Origin: Phialocephala subalpina
Lineage: Eukaryota; Ascomycota; Leotiomycetes; Helotiales; Mollisiaceae
Assembly: GCA_900073065.1 (NCBI GenBank)
Contig: FJOG01000007.1
Location: 1,663,156 to 1,727,155, forward strand
Reading direction: 5' to 3'
Length of the DNA stretch: 64,000 nucleotides
This document shows positions 1 through 10,755 of the stretch, piece by piece. The notes beneath the pieces were generated by a model that made no database searches, was not told the DNA's origin, and saw nothing but the letters and a program-made list of their open reading frames with translations. A program made the position numbers and the translations under genes. Positions within the stretch are counted from its first letter, which is position 1. Each line of letters starts with the position of its first letter.

Positions 1-1
1 G

Positions 2-764
2 GAGGAAATCAAAGACAAGAACAAAACGGACGGGTTTTCCCGAGCCGTGGCCATGTTCCAGATCCTGTGGATGGCTGTTCAAACCATCGCTCGAAAGACA
101 AGAGGAATTCCAATATCTCAACTTGAAGTTGCGGTCCTGGCGTTTGCCGTCTATGCAATTATCATATATGGGTTCAATACGGACAAGCCAAAGGGGGTTG
201 GGATGCCGACCACGTTACTGAGATACAAGTGTGCGATACCCGAAATGGTTCTAGACGTCCTTACTCGGGGGCTCTCGACATAATCACTCTGGTTTGACAG
301 CACTCATTGCTTTCTTCAAAAGGATATTGTTTGGAAAATCATGGGAGCGACGCCTCGACCACCCAGTACCGAACTCATATAGTCGGGGCAGTGCCGGCGA
401 TACCCGGGATTTCACAGGCAATTTTGAAGGCATCGTCTTTGGTGGCCTTGTATTTGGTGCCATCCACGTCGCTGCTTGGAATTTCACGTTCCCAACAAAA
501 ACGGAGCAGATCCTCTGGCGCGTTGCAAGTCTGTGGTGTACGGTCTCGGCCTTGGCGTTTTGGTTCATTTACAATCTCCCATTCTTTTCATGGCGACTTT
601 GGAAGCTTGTTCGGGCGGTGAGCATGCCGTCGATCGTTCTCATTATTGTGCTCTATATTCTTGCGAGGCTGTTTCTGATCGTCGAGATCTTCCGAACCTT
701 GTGCTTTCTGTCACCCAAGGCATATGTTACCACTTGGGCATCGAGTGTAGTGCATGCTGGATGA
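2..764 (+). CDS. Fungal multi-pass membrane protein, C-terminal part (5' end outside window)
   Basis: Read as two exons, 2-230 and 301-764, joined by a 70-nt intron ending in TTGACAG. The first exon carries the signature DKNK-x4-FSRAVAMFQILW followed by an LPIS/LE-like segment and a KP motif; the second has FGAIHVAAWNFTFP, an arginine-rich helix and a final membrane segment ending near TWASSV. The same order (DKSKAN, WFSLQC, LLIALLE, WWGKP) appears in the gene at 33803-35664, so both belong to one family of uncharacterised fungal integral membrane proteins with about seven to nine helices. No enzymatic motif is visible. The donor (GTGCGA) is weak and is the least certain point; a frameshift instead of an intron is the alternative. 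Function unknown. Confidence 0.75.
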
Positions 765-2004
765 TGTGGATTTGTTTTATGGTATTGATAGTATAGGGTG
801 GAAAGGGAGCTACTGGCAAATACTGCGGAGGTGAATGGATTGCCATGAAGTGGGGTAATGCATTCAGGTAGAAATTTCAAGTAAACCGGAGAAGCGCTCA
901 GAAACTGTAAGGACCGTACAACGAATGAAAGAAAACGGAAGGATGAAAACTCTCTCACGTGTTCCATCTGTTCATCATCGCAAACTTTCTTCATCGCCAA
1001 AAGAAAAGTACGTGCACACGAAATAACACATGCTGGCGAAACATCCCCAATGCACCACCACGCACCAGCTAGAGGGTCAAACCTCTGACATCTTCACCAT
1101 ACCACCATTATTCACTAGGCAGCTAACGAGTCCTCCAGCACAACACCATATGGCTTCCAGCTGCATCTCCTCCTTAGACTCTTCTGACTCGCCAGAGTGT
1201 GTTCTGAGTTCTGTACAGGCACATGCCGCCCACTCTTATACTCCCCTCGAAACTACTACCCCTAGCGAGGTAGCGAATGCTTCTCTCAAAGGGGAATGGT
1301 ATCATTTAAGCTCGACAATGCTGAAGGGGAGACCTGGAAGCATGAGTCAATGGGTGACACGTGACTCGGCTAAGAGTTCAGAGGAGGTTCTCGAGGATAT
1401 AAATGCTGCTTCTCCTCTCTTGTGTTTGCCCACTACAGCATATTAAGACGCGAAAAGCAGGGACATGGGATCGTGGTGCGCTGGACTACATACACCTATA
1501 CACGGACCTGACTCATACGAACTCGTGCCACAATACTAAATCCTAAGATTGGAAGTAGAATTCCTCTAGAATTGCTTCGCGGAAAATTTGGGACGGGGTT
1601 TGTTGTCAAATCTAAGCATTGTTAACTGATCTTAATCATGCTGACTAACAGATGAAAGCTCCACCAAAGGTGAGCAATCGATAATCCGAACTATCGGAGA
1701 ATGTAGCAGAGCACGAAGGCTATTGTGAAAGATGAAAACACAGAACATTGAAGAAAAGCAGAGATCATTGCTCATAGCATGTCTTAGATACTTCCCTGTG
1801 AAAATCAAAGTCGTGACCCAGAACTGCACGATGATGTGAGCCAAAAGTCTCATGTATTCCGGGAGTCAAGTACCACCAATGCAATGCATTCCATTGTAAT
1901 CATCGTGTGCAGATACATTTACATGTCCGTTTTTGTGAAGAAAGAGAAGAGCTGGGTATCCGTCACATGTAAACGCTGAAATGCAATAACACGCCGCCGC
2001 AAAA
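765..2004. other. Intergenic, no gene seen
   Basis: About 1.2 kb between convergent genes. Open frames here are short and lack family motifs or splice-supported extension. No repeat or RNA gene was recognised. Confidence 0.6.
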
Positions 2005-3080
2005 TTATTCTTCCTTAACGATCAAGTTGTCAGATGGCTTGACCCGTTGTGCCCATTCCCTGCGAAACTCGTCAGTATGTTGACCTTAGAAATTAGAAGA
2101 GCTACTTACGTCCAGCTGCCGTCATATAATCTCCGATTGCTGGGTTCACCATATCCTGCCTCACTTAACGCCGCATCGATAATTGCCGCCGTCACACCTG
2201 TACCGCAACTGTTGATAATTGGCTTGTTTGGGTCAACTCCCTTCTCCTCGAATATCTTCCTCAATTGGTCTCCTGGCAGAATGGTCTTCTTGACAGGATC
2301 CAACAGATCAGACACCGGAACCGAGATACTGCCTGGGATATGTCCTGACGACAAGCCCGGTCTTGGTTCAGGGTCCTTTCCAGTCCATCTTCCGTGTGAC
2401 CTCGCATCTAGAATCTGCACACCCTCCGCGCCCTCCTTATTGTAGTCCTTAGCCACCTCCCTAACCTCCTCGAAATCGATGACCCTGCTGGCCTCGAATT
2501 CAGGTATAGGATAGCCGCAAGTATCAACATCCCAGAACTCCCCACTTTCGGTAGGATATCCTTCCTCAACCCACAGCTTGAAATTATTCAACACATGTAC
2601 CGAATCGTGTCCGAATGCCTTCAATGTCCATCCCACTCTCGGCGCGCTGAATATGCCTAGCTCCTGTGAGTCATACACCACCACGGTATCATCCCTCTTT
2701 ATGCCGAGAGCACTCATTGCCTTTGCGAAGTCGGAAGCCGAGGGCAACATGTGAGGGTAGGGAGACCGCTTGTCGATGACTTTGTCGAGATCGAAGAATC
2801 GAGCACCGGGGACACGCTTCTCGCGGAAGGTATCTAAGCCATTGCGGCCGTCGTTGGGTAGGAACCAAGAAGCGCAGACAGCGACCGTTTTCGGAGCTGT
2901 CGAGATTTTGCTAGGAGAGTTCTTCTTCAATGCTGCTGAGAGCTCAGCGGGGGTGACGAGGTAGGAAGAGAGGGAGCGAGAGTAGCCCATATTGAATGAT
3001 CTGTGAAGGGATTGAGGCCGACATCTTGGGAAGTGGAGGGGAGTGTAAGCTCTCCTAGAGAGCACTGCAGCTACCGCCAT
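2005..3080 (-). CDS. TUM1: Thiosulfate/3-mercaptopyruvate sulfurtransferase, mitochondrial (TUM1-like)
   Basis: Two exons, 2110-3080 and 2005-2059, separated by a 50-nt intron with a GTAAGT donor; the product is 341 residues. It has two rhodanese domains: an inactive N-terminal one (about residues 40-170, with VPGARFFDLD) and a catalytic C-terminal one (about 210-330) with the active loop CGTGVTA, Cys292. The downstream exon restores the family ending GSW-TEWAQRV. The first 30-40 residues are rich in Arg/Ser with few acids, as in a mitochondrial presequence; a second Met at residue 31 could give a cytosolic form. The enzyme moves sulfane sulfur from mercaptopyruvate or thiosulfate to acceptors; in yeast Tum1 feeds tRNA thiolation. 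It is divergent with APC11, sharing the 370-bp promoter interval. Confidence 0.93.
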
Positions 3081-3450
3081 GGCGTGCTAAATAATTCTGG
3101 GTCTTTATTGATCGTGCATGAAGAGGTGGAGAGAGGAGTCGTCGCAAACCAATATTCACGGTCGGCGAAGCTGTAGATGTCGACGACGGACTCCAAATAC
3201 AAATGAAAAGGTGACTCGAAAGAGGGGTTGGGGATCAATGGAGGTGGAGGTTGCACTTGGGTGGTTGGCCTGTGATAAGAAGATCTCCACGTGACAGCCG
3301 CGTCTCCGGCCGGGCATTCGCTTGAGGCGCGATTTCAGTGTCAACAACTCCTCTTGCAACACTTTACTCAAGGACAACGACACTTCGAATCCTCTACCAC
3401 CACAAGCCAGGATTCTCCCCATTGACGAGACTACAGAAAGGAACGACAAC
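3081..3450. promoter_or_regulatory. Shared upstream region of TUM1 and APC11
   Basis: 370 bp separate the two divergent start codons, so both promoters must lie here or overlap. No clear TATA box was seen on either strand. This is an inference from spacing. Confidence 0.5.
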
Positions 3451-3898
3451 ATGAAGGTCAGGATCAAGAAGTGGAATGCAGTAGCGACGTGGCGATGGGA
3501 TATCCCAGACGACGATGTATGCGGTATCTGTCAAGTACACTTCGATGGCACCTGTCCGACGTGCAAATATCCAGGAGATGATTGCAGTCTGTGTATGTCT
3601 CTTTCCTTCGATTCTGGCTTTGCAGAAGTTAACGTTTGAAATACAGTGTCTGGCAAATGTGGTCACAACTTCCATATGGTTTGTAAAATCTTACACGATG
3701 CAGGAGGAGAGGAGCTGACATTTTCTAGCATTGCATTGTGGAGTGGATCAAGCAAGAGTCTTCGAAAGGTCAATGTCCCATGTGCAGACAAAGTATGTTG
3801 AGCAGATCAGATATTGGAATAGAGACTGACTTTGAGGTGCAGAATTCGAATGGACAGACAACCCCGCTTTGAACGCCCCAGCAATAGTGGCAGGATAA
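3451..3898 (+). CDS. APC11: Anaphase-promoting complex subunit 11 (RING-H2)
   Basis: Four exons: 3451-3592, 3647-3678, 3729-3792 and 3843-3898, giving 97 residues, normal for the family. Read through, the RING-H2 ligands appear in order: CGIC, CPTCKYPGDDC, GKCGHNFHMHCI, and CPMCRQK, followed by the typical FEW tail. The N-terminus MKVRIKKWNAVATW is also characteristic and fixes the start. APC11 is the catalytic RING subunit that with APC2 recruits E2 enzymes to the APC/C ubiquitin ligase controlling mitosis. All three introns (48-54 nt) have GTATGT or GTTTGT donors. Nothing odd; the very short 32-nt second exon would be missed by simple gene callers. Confidence 0.96.
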
Positions 3899-4706
3899 GC
3901 TAGAACATGAGTTCAGTTGGACAGGAGTCTGGGAATCAAAAACATATGCATGGGTGGAGTTTGGCGCATCGATGATACCCTCGAGTCCTAGGAGCAGGAA
4001 TGCATGATGGATGTCGGACATGGATCTTTGTTGAAGGGTGGGAATTACCATACTGTAGCTCCCTGAGCTGCACCGAGTACGGCAAGACACTAACCCAAGA
4101 AGTCGACTACCTTTATTCTACGGACATTCTTCCTGGGAAGCAATCTGATCTGGCCATGTTCTCGTCCTTTTCGCCGCCCTCCGATCAACGAGGAGGCGCT
4201 TCGAACCTGACATGCTATACATCTGATTTGGGAAAGTTGGACCTGCGTAAGCCAGCTATGTCTTCATATCTGGCGACTGCCATAAGGGACTCAATGATCT
4301 ATCCTCGCCGAGAGCAATTCGTAGGTAATCCTGGCTGAAGTTCTCGCTTCATTACTTTCAATGCTACCTGGCTACGAACCAATGCTACACTTTACATCTC
4401 CTCTACATTATAAAGGTCGAAGCTTTCATTAAGTGTTTGATCTCACAAACACCAGGAACGAGTTCTTGATTTCATTCTAGTTCTTGACATTGTTTCTGCA
4501 ATGATTGTGTTACGGCCCTCGTAGCATCAATCCCTTCATTTGACTGTTATTCACAACTATAACAATGAACCTGAGCTCTGGGATAAGGATCTCTGTACCT
4601 GTATGTAAACTCTGGCTTCTAAGTTCTTGCTTTAAAATTTCCATATTGCCTCAACAAACCTCAACACCTTGTTGATCAAGCATTTAATTCAACTAGAATT
4701 TTCATC
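3899..4706. other. Intergenic, no gene seen
   Basis: About 0.8 kb between APC11 and the next small gene; only short frames without motifs. Confidence 0.55.
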
Positions 4707-5544
4707 ATGCCAGACATCCCTACCTCTGACTGGATATGCTGCCAGGTTCGTCCCTTCCCAATCAAAGATATCTATCTCATCATTAAGATATTCTAGTGCG
4801 GAGCCCAGCACTCAAGGTTCTGGAAGCATTGCTTCAACCCCGTAGGTAAGCCTACCTTTTCAGAGCAATCTTCCACTTTCCACTTTGAATCGCTTGAAAT
4901 GGGAGACTGACACCGAGATCCTGTGTGTAGTAAGAACTCCGAGTAGTCTTGAACCTTGTGGACATGAGAGATATACGCATTGCGAATATATTACGGTTTT
5001 GGATCTACGACCGGGTATAGAGAGAAGAGGTAGTGGTAGGCTGCGAAGCAATGTCCTAGGGCTCAAAGCCCATGGTTTGAATTGTGCTTTGGAATCTAGG
5101 CACAGGTGCTATGGGCTGCAGATTGGAAGCAGGAGTAGAGTCGTGGAGACGAGTTTTGAGGCTCGCAGTCATCGGAACTCACAGACGTTTGGCCCATGGC
5201 TCATGATCACAGTCAATGAACATGCCATTCAAGGCTTGCAGTCACTGGTCCTCACGGTTGTTCAGATCGTGAATCAGCGTCACATCCACAGTCATTCAAC
5301 TCTCAAAAACAGTACATGTCACCTCTCTCCATCCCATCATCTCCACACCACCCAACTCAATCCAACCAAACCCCCCACCGCCACCTCATGCCAAAATGGA
5401 AATACCCAATCCTCCAGTCCTACTACTCCGACCCGTAGCCAGCTTCATGAGACTACCGCCCATCTTAACCACCACCGAATCTTCCAAACCTCCCCCCTCA
5501 CCATCCGAATCCAAGCTTATGCTCCCGCATACCTCGGAAAATGA
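4707..5544 (+). CDS. Small Cys-rich protein with W-x-C-C-x-C / CGH-x4-HC motif
   Basis: I read exons 4707-4745, 4797-4845 and 4931-5544. The joined N-terminus is MPDIPTSDWICCQCGAQ, continuing to HCFNP and then LEPCGHERYTHCEY. The Cys/His spacing W-x-CC-x-C ... C ... CGH-x(4)-HC looks like a zinc-binding ribbon; a matching arrangement recurs in the next gene. Introns of 51 nt (ends ATTCTAG) and 85 nt (GTAAGC...GTGTAG) keep the frame. The last 130 residues are low-complexity Ser/Thr/His/Pro and run into the promoter of the next gene, so the true end may be earlier by an unrecognised intron. No known function; zinc or nucleic-acid binding is only inferred. Confidence 0.5.
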
Positions 5545-5692
5545 AGAGCAGCCGGGGAGACAAAGTGAGTGGAAATGTTGTCGGTGCTATATGTGGAATG
5601 GGAGAGGGGAGGGGAGGTGTGAGAATTATCGAGCGTTGGAGAGGTGGTGGGTTAGTGAGGGGGCTTGTGGGCATGGAGTTGTGAGGGGTTAG
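5396..5692 (+). CDS. Small Cys-rich protein, paralogue of the preceding gene
   Basis: 98 residues. The start at 5396 sits in a good context (CAAAATGG) after a C/T-rich leader. After a Pro/Ser-rich N-terminus comes SEWKCCRCYMWN, then a Cys about ten residues on, and ACGHG near the end, matching the W-x-CC-x-C ... CGH order of the gene at 4707. The protein stops eight residues after the CGH, where the sister gene continues to a final Cys; in the +1 frame the sequence would read a Cys at the expected place, so a one-base deletion may have truncated it. The two genes overlap by about 150 bases as annotated, which suggests the 3' end of the first is over-extended. Confidence 0.5.
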   Translation: MEIPNPPVLLLRPVASFMRLPPILTTTESSKPPPSPSESKLMLPHTSENEEQPGRQSEWKCCRCYMWNGRGEGRCENYRALERWWVSEGACGHGVVRG

Positions 5693-5706
5693 GGAAGAGA
5701 GGCGCC

Positions 5707-5940
5707 GTGAAGTTATACCCTTAGTCGACCATGATTGCCCACTGTACGAGATGCCATGAGAACTTGATGATCTAATATGTCATTTGAGGAGTACAGAGAT
5801 TCGCGATCAGAGTGAAGGCACCATCCTCAAGGAATGGTTGGAGCGTAGCTTTGTGGATCCAGCGAGGGCATGCTCGTCAAAGCTATAGCGTTAGCCGGCT
5901 AGGATTGTTCATTATACGAGAGATCTTGAGGACTTTGTAA
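5707..5940 (+). repeat. Imperfect direct repeat, two ~64-bp copies 170 bp apart
   Basis: Positions 5707-5770 and 5877-5940 align along most of their length (for example TTAGTCGACCATGATTG with TTAGCCGGCTAGGATTG, and GTACGAGA with ATACGAGA). No coding or splice signal is linked to it. Confidence 0.5.
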
Positions 5941-6450
5941 GTCAGCTGTCTGTATTTTGGGAGTCCAGACATCCTCGAGCCAGCTTTGAAAATGCCTATG
6001 TCGTGCCTGACGTACCCCACACCTAGAGTTGCATGAAAATTTCAAGGACTTCTCATAAGCTGACTCGGTTTCAGAGGTCAGTCTCTCACTTCAATCACAA
6101 CACATGACTCGAAGACGTGCGTGGATGATTAATTTGGATCTTCCTGGAGAAGTACGAATAAGCATAAGATCTGAAAGGCTATCGTTCGCAGCTGATGCCA
6201 ATCAAGCTGACCAAACCGCGGCCGACTCTCGACTCGTGAACATTTCGAAAACAAGATGTTGCTTTCCTAGGAATAGTTACATGTGATCAGAGCCTCTAAT
6301 ATATAAAGCACACTCGATCTCGGACAGCGAGTACTTTCTCTCTCTCAAACAAAATTCAAACCAACTGCATTCACCCCACAAGCCAACTCACCCCTCATCC
6401 GGTCACACAACTCATATTCCCAGACCCAAACAAAACAGCTTTAAACAAAC
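5941..6450 (+). promoter_or_regulatory. Upstream region of the 6451 gene, with TATA box at 6300-6307
   Basis: TATATAAA lies about 145 bp before the start codon at 6451 and is followed by a long C/T/A leader with CAAACAAAATTCAAACC-like sequence, a usual fungal promoter and 5' UTR layout. Confidence 0.5.
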
Positions 6451-6903
6451 ATGGGCAAGTCAATCAAAGTAGAAATCGATAACTTCGCAGACGAGGACCT
6501 CAAGAAAGGCGAATTCCTCTACGCAAACGACCTCTCAGGCTGCACCGTCTTCTGCGCCATCTGGTCTCCATCCCATCAAACCTATCCCTCCTTCTTCGCC
6601 CACTTCGGCGGCTCCACGATCCAAGACCCAACCGCCGGCCCAGAACTAATGGAGAAAATGAAAGAAGGATTGGATGTCCCAACGTCTGGGTATCAAACTG
6701 CGCCTGATAAGGCTTGGTTAGTTATCGCTTATGAGAATGGGAGCGAGATGCATAAGGTGGGAAACGAGAGGATTAGGAGCATGTTGAGGGATGCTGGGAT
6801 CCAAAAGTGGAGTGAGGAGACGTATGTGACGGGGTCGTCGCAGAGGGTTGATCAAGTTGTTGAGTTGAGGCCTGGGACTGGGGATGAACTTATTAAGCCT
6901 TGA
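6451..6903 (+). CDS. Unknown 150-residue cytosolic protein, single exon
   Basis: Starts MGKSIKVEIDNF after a TATA-containing promoter and an A-rich leader, so the start is well supported. No signal peptide or membrane segment. The core reads LSGCTVFCAIW followed about ten residues later by FFAHFGG. A GC-T... strand followed by a His-containing strand resembles the Cys-His arrangement of the CheD/CNF1-type deamidase fold, and other fungal proteins share a GCT...AH pattern; this is a weak structural guess, not an assignment. The C-terminal third has an amphipathic KVGNERIRSML helix and a TYVTGSSQRVDQVVEL strand. Codon use is C-rich in the first half, as in normal expressed genes here. Confidence 0.75.
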   Translation: MGKSIKVEIDNFADEDLKKGEFLYANDLSGCTVFCAIWSPSHQTYPSFFAHFGGSTIQDPTAGPELMEKMKEGLDVPTSGYQTAPDKAWLVIAYENGSEMHKVGNERIRSMLRDAGIQKWSEETYVTGSSQRVDQVVELRPGTGDELIKP

Positions 6904-7594
6904 GGGGTGGATGGTGGATGGCGATAGTGGAGGCGGTGCAGGTTCTTGCTTGAATTCGTTGTTAGTAGTGAGAAGAATTGAGAAAGCCTATGCATAGCAA
7001 CAGACATTATTGTGTGATGATTTGATGGTATCTAGAAGGCTGGACTAGAAACAGATTGTCTCAGCTTGAGCTAATCAATCTTCTCGTCTTTGATACGTCG
7101 ACGGAAAATTTGGTTGTGGTGGTCTCTGATGCAGGTACGAGTAATTCGACGAATCATATTGGGCATACTTATGCTGTAGCAATTCCAGGAACACGAAACA
7201 AAAACAACATCGAAAGGAATCAAAGATTGAAGAAGGTGCCCATAAGCACCAAGTATCATTGCGCTACTACTATTACAATAGAAGCTGAAATCAAAGTCGT
7301 ACCTCATCATAAGGTGTCGTGACTGCCTGCCATCCCATCCCATGCAATCCCAAGTGCCAACCAAAAACGCCTTCTGTTTAAACAGCCTCGCCAATATCAA
7401 AGATCCAACATGGGGCGAAACATATCTCCGAGCTGACACAAACGGCCTTAGGAACAAAAATCCCTCACCAAGACCCAGCGCGCCTAGCTCTAAGCGACCG
7501 GATCCCTGTGTCGAGGCTTTTCGAAAGCCTCGCGCTTCAATATCAATTACAACCACAGAATGCCATCTCGGTAGTATGCCTCGTCCTCCCCTAT
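6904..7594. other. Intergenic, no gene seen
   Basis: Convergent 3' regions of the genes on either side. Open frames are short and lack motifs. Confidence 0.5.
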
Positions 7595-7966
7595 TTATCT
7601 CCTCGGGTAGTATTCTCGATCCTCCCTGCGCTGTTGATTTTGGTATTGGTACGCCTCCGAAGATCTCGGTTCTTGAGCATCGTATCTGCGAGCTTCGTGG
7701 TTATGGATTTTATTGCCGTTGGTGGATGTAGTGGTTGTCATATAATGACGAGCATTGTCTGGAACTCGTCTCTTCTCGCTCCGATCCTTCTTGTAGTCGC
7801 CGTTTGCCATTGTGCTTGTGGAAGTGTAGTAGGTGGGAGATCTGTTGTCGAAGGTTTCTGATGAAGATCTGTAGGAGTCCCGAGATTCTATGCTCGAGGA
7901 GCGGGAGTAATCGATGATGGGTTTTTGGCTGGTGTAGGTGTATCCGGTTGTTGTGGCGTAGGACAT
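7595..7966 (-). CDS. Low-complexity Ser/Tyr/Arg-rich protein, function unknown
   Basis: 123 residues from the ATG at 7966 (MSYATTTGYTYTSQKP). The open frame extends upstream without support, and this Met has the better context. The protein is almost entirely disordered: Ser/Thr/Tyr repeats in the first 60 residues, then a charged half rich in Arg, Glu and Gln ending EDREYYPRR. No domain, signal peptide or membrane segment. Tyr-Ser-Arg-rich composition is compatible with an RNA-associated or stress protein, but nothing specific supports this. The absence of stops over a biased composition favours a real gene; confidence is moderate. Confidence 0.5.
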   Translation of the reverse strand: MSYATTTGYTYTSQKPIIDYSRSSSIESRDSYRSSSETFDNRSPTYYTSTSTMANGDYKKDRSEKRRVPDNARHYMTTTTSTNGNKIHNHEARRYDAQEPRSSEAYQYQNQQRREDREYYPRR

Positions 7967-9274
7967 TCTTCGAATTCGAGGGAGGTTTGTGCTTTGTTCA
8001 GTTCGGCAGATGTGGTCGTGATCGCTCTTTGCAGGGCGGAAGTGAGGTGTGACTGCAGATTCAGTAGAGAGTAGAATGTGGCCGTTTATGGCCTTGAAAC
8101 TGAGAAGGAAACTGGGAGATATATACTCGTAAAATAACAGCAATTGCAAGATGATTGGCCCCAATCAGGAGCCTGGAGTAGGGCACTTAGACAAGAACAG
8201 CCCCAATGCCCTATTGCCCCCTTTCCTTCGGTATGGCGTTGCCTCCGTCTCTAGACGACTGCGCCAGGTTGCCTTAACATCTTTGAGACTATTCAGTCAT
8301 TAAAGATGGATCCTTGAGTCACATTCTCTTCGGTGAGAGAGGTTGCGAACGGTGTCGGCAAGGGAAGGAATCGTAAAGCACGGAAAGGAAAGGGATTTCC
8401 GTGAATGGCACTTGACATTTTAAGGTATTTGCCAGGCTGCAGTGTTTCCTCGATCAAGCACTGGCTAGTGCAAGAAGAACGATTGGCAGCTTTCAATCGT
8501 GTACCTAGATCCGTCTGAACTTTTGGAGCGAGTGGGTGGTCATTGGAACGGCATTCTGGGGGCTGAGGTCGTGGCCGTGCAAAAAAAGTGCAAAGACAAA
8601 CTCCAAGGCTCCCCGAGGCCTCCCGCCGGGCTGAATTGTGGTCGAGGCTGTCGAGGCTGTCGAACGCAAACAAAGATAAGAACGGAGCCTTCCCACCATT
8701 CTGTCATTTCGAAATGATGGCTGCGGTGAACATTGGGGAACATGATTGAAACTTGTTGCCTGGAATCGAGGGCGAGGTTGGGCCAGCTGAAAACAGTGCT
8801 GACGGATTCTGTGCCCTTGGCAGCCTCCACATTTGTCTTATTTCAGTGTAGTCGGCGAGGCCAAATCAACCGGTGACTCAACTCGTGACCGTGACTGCTT
8901 GAATGAAGAACTCGGTGTGAAATGTGTTCCGGAGCGCGCCGTTTCCTCGTCGTCGTTGATGTCTTCGGTGTACTTAATAGAGGATAAGGAGGAGAAGTGG
9001 GAGTCGGGAGGTGAAGAAGTGTCAGCGAGCAGGGCGCCTAAGGTTATGAGGCTCGGTCTAACCCTCTTTGTCTTCCCCGCTAGAGCGTCATCCCAGTAAA
9101 TGCAACGGTCTCCAATTCATCAATTCGCGGTGAAGCAAGGAAGAGGAACAGACAATTCAACGTGTCCAGATCTCCATCTCAACTTTGTACGCATTGCCTC
9201 TCCCTTTCCCCACAATCTGCCTTTACAATTGCTCACATTCATCAATTACAGTTCTCCAAACCCAATTGAACACC
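7967..9274. other. Intergenic, no gene seen
   Basis: 1.3 kb with several overlapping short frames on both strands and none with a recognisable family. A short tandem TCGAGGCTG duplication is at about 8643-8662. The last 200 bases are the C/T-rich leader of the FKBP gene. Confidence 0.5.
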
Positions 9275-9984
9275 ATGCGTTTCCTCACGCTCGCCGCTCT
9301 GGCCGCAGCTGCCACCTCCGTCCTCGCCGCCGAAGTCAAGATCGATGTGACCCGCGCCGTCGAATGCGACCGCAAGTCGAAGAAGGGTGACAAGATCTCC
9401 GTGCACTACCGCGGAACCCTTGAGAAAGATGGCTCCGAATTCGACGCAAGCTACAAGCGCGGCACTCCTCTCGACTTCGTTGTTGGCAAGGGCTCAGTTA
9501 TCAAAGGGTTAGTCCCGTCGTATATCCCACTTCCAAAGATCTTGAAGACTGGAGGGTGGGTATACTTATTTGTGCTGAATGGGGCTGATATGCTGGTAGA
9601 TGGGACGATAACTTGCTCGATATGTGCATTGGCGAGAAGAGAACATTGACCATTCCTCCCGAGTTTGGCTATGGCGACAGAGCTATGGGCCCGATCCCAG
9701 CTGGTAGCACATTGAGTATGTTCCACATTGGAGGTCAATTGGACGTCTGCTAATAAGGAATAGTCTTCGAGACTGAATTGATGGGCATTGCCGGTGTCCC
9801 CAAGCCAGAGTCGATCATCGAGAAGACTACAAGCAGTGTTGCTAGCGAGGCCTCTGAGGCAGCGAGTGAAGCCACTGAAGGTGTGAAAGACACTATCAAA
9901 GAGAAACTTGCTGATGCAGCTGAAGCCGTTAAAGTTGTTTTGGCTGACAGTGACGGTGATGGACAGGAACACAACGAGTTGTAG
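9275..9984 (+). CDS. FPR2: ER-type FKBP peptidyl-prolyl isomerase with HNEL tail
   Basis: Three exons: 9275-9507, 9600-9715 and 9764-9984 (introns 92 and 48 nt), 189 residues. A cleavable signal peptide ([18 protein letters not shown]) is followed by the FKBP domain, about residues 22-135: [63 protein letters not shown] and FETELMGI. These are the usual rotamase-pocket residues. Beyond the domain lies a 50-residue Ala/Glu/Lys helix, then [12 protein letters not shown]. The C-terminal HNEL resembles the HDEL ER-retrieval signal, so the protein should act in the ER lumen on secretory folding. Symbol given by analogy to yeast Fpr2/FKBP13. Start fixed by the signal peptide. Confidence 0.93.
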
Positions 9985-10755
9985 ACGAAAACAAAGGCGA
10001 ATTGTGAGGGAGATCATACACATCATATCAGAGATCTGCGGGGCCATGCAATGGATAGACATCTGAAGGCGCGATGGATCGGGTCTGTAAGGCATGACTT
10101 CTGGCATAAAATTGGGTGGGACAATGAATACCTCTACCTCTATCTGATCGATAGGGTGGTCTCAATGCCTGTGATCCTGACAAAGATGGCTACTCTTCTT
10201 TCCTTCGTCCTCAATTCCTGTGCAAGGCACAAACATTCGATGTGGTCTGGGATATTGCGATATACTGGGACATCTCAGACTTTGATACGGGAAACGGCTT
10301 CAATGCCCTGCCTTCAAGTGGAGCAACGACATATCTAGCATAGATTTTCTCAGACTCCATCCTGATTTCTGAACAATTGGCATTCTTTTGCCTCAGTACT
10401 TATGCAGATGGAGGACATTGGAGGAGCATGTTGCGTCAATAACCTTTTGGAGTACCAGTTGCTTCCTATTCTTCCTGAACCAACATGATGATGTACTATA
10501 CACAATCCTTTACTATCTGAAGCACAAACTCGGCAGCGAGGGATAGGAGGTGCGGTTAGCGAATGATTGGCTCCTAGAAAGGGGTTGTTCTTGCCTTCAG
10601 AAGTGGGGCATCCTCACGTGCTACCGTGTTTTGCATGAGCTCATCAGACATAACGCTTTCCCTCTCGGTCATTTCAAGCTTTTCATCTCTTGATCCCACC
10701 CTCTATTCCTCCCACCTTCAAAATCATTCATTTATTTCAAGCATTCACATCCAAA
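9985..10755. other. Intergenic, no gene seen
   Basis: Only short unsupported frames; the final 100 bases are the pyrimidine-rich leader of the SDR gene. Confidence 0.55.
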
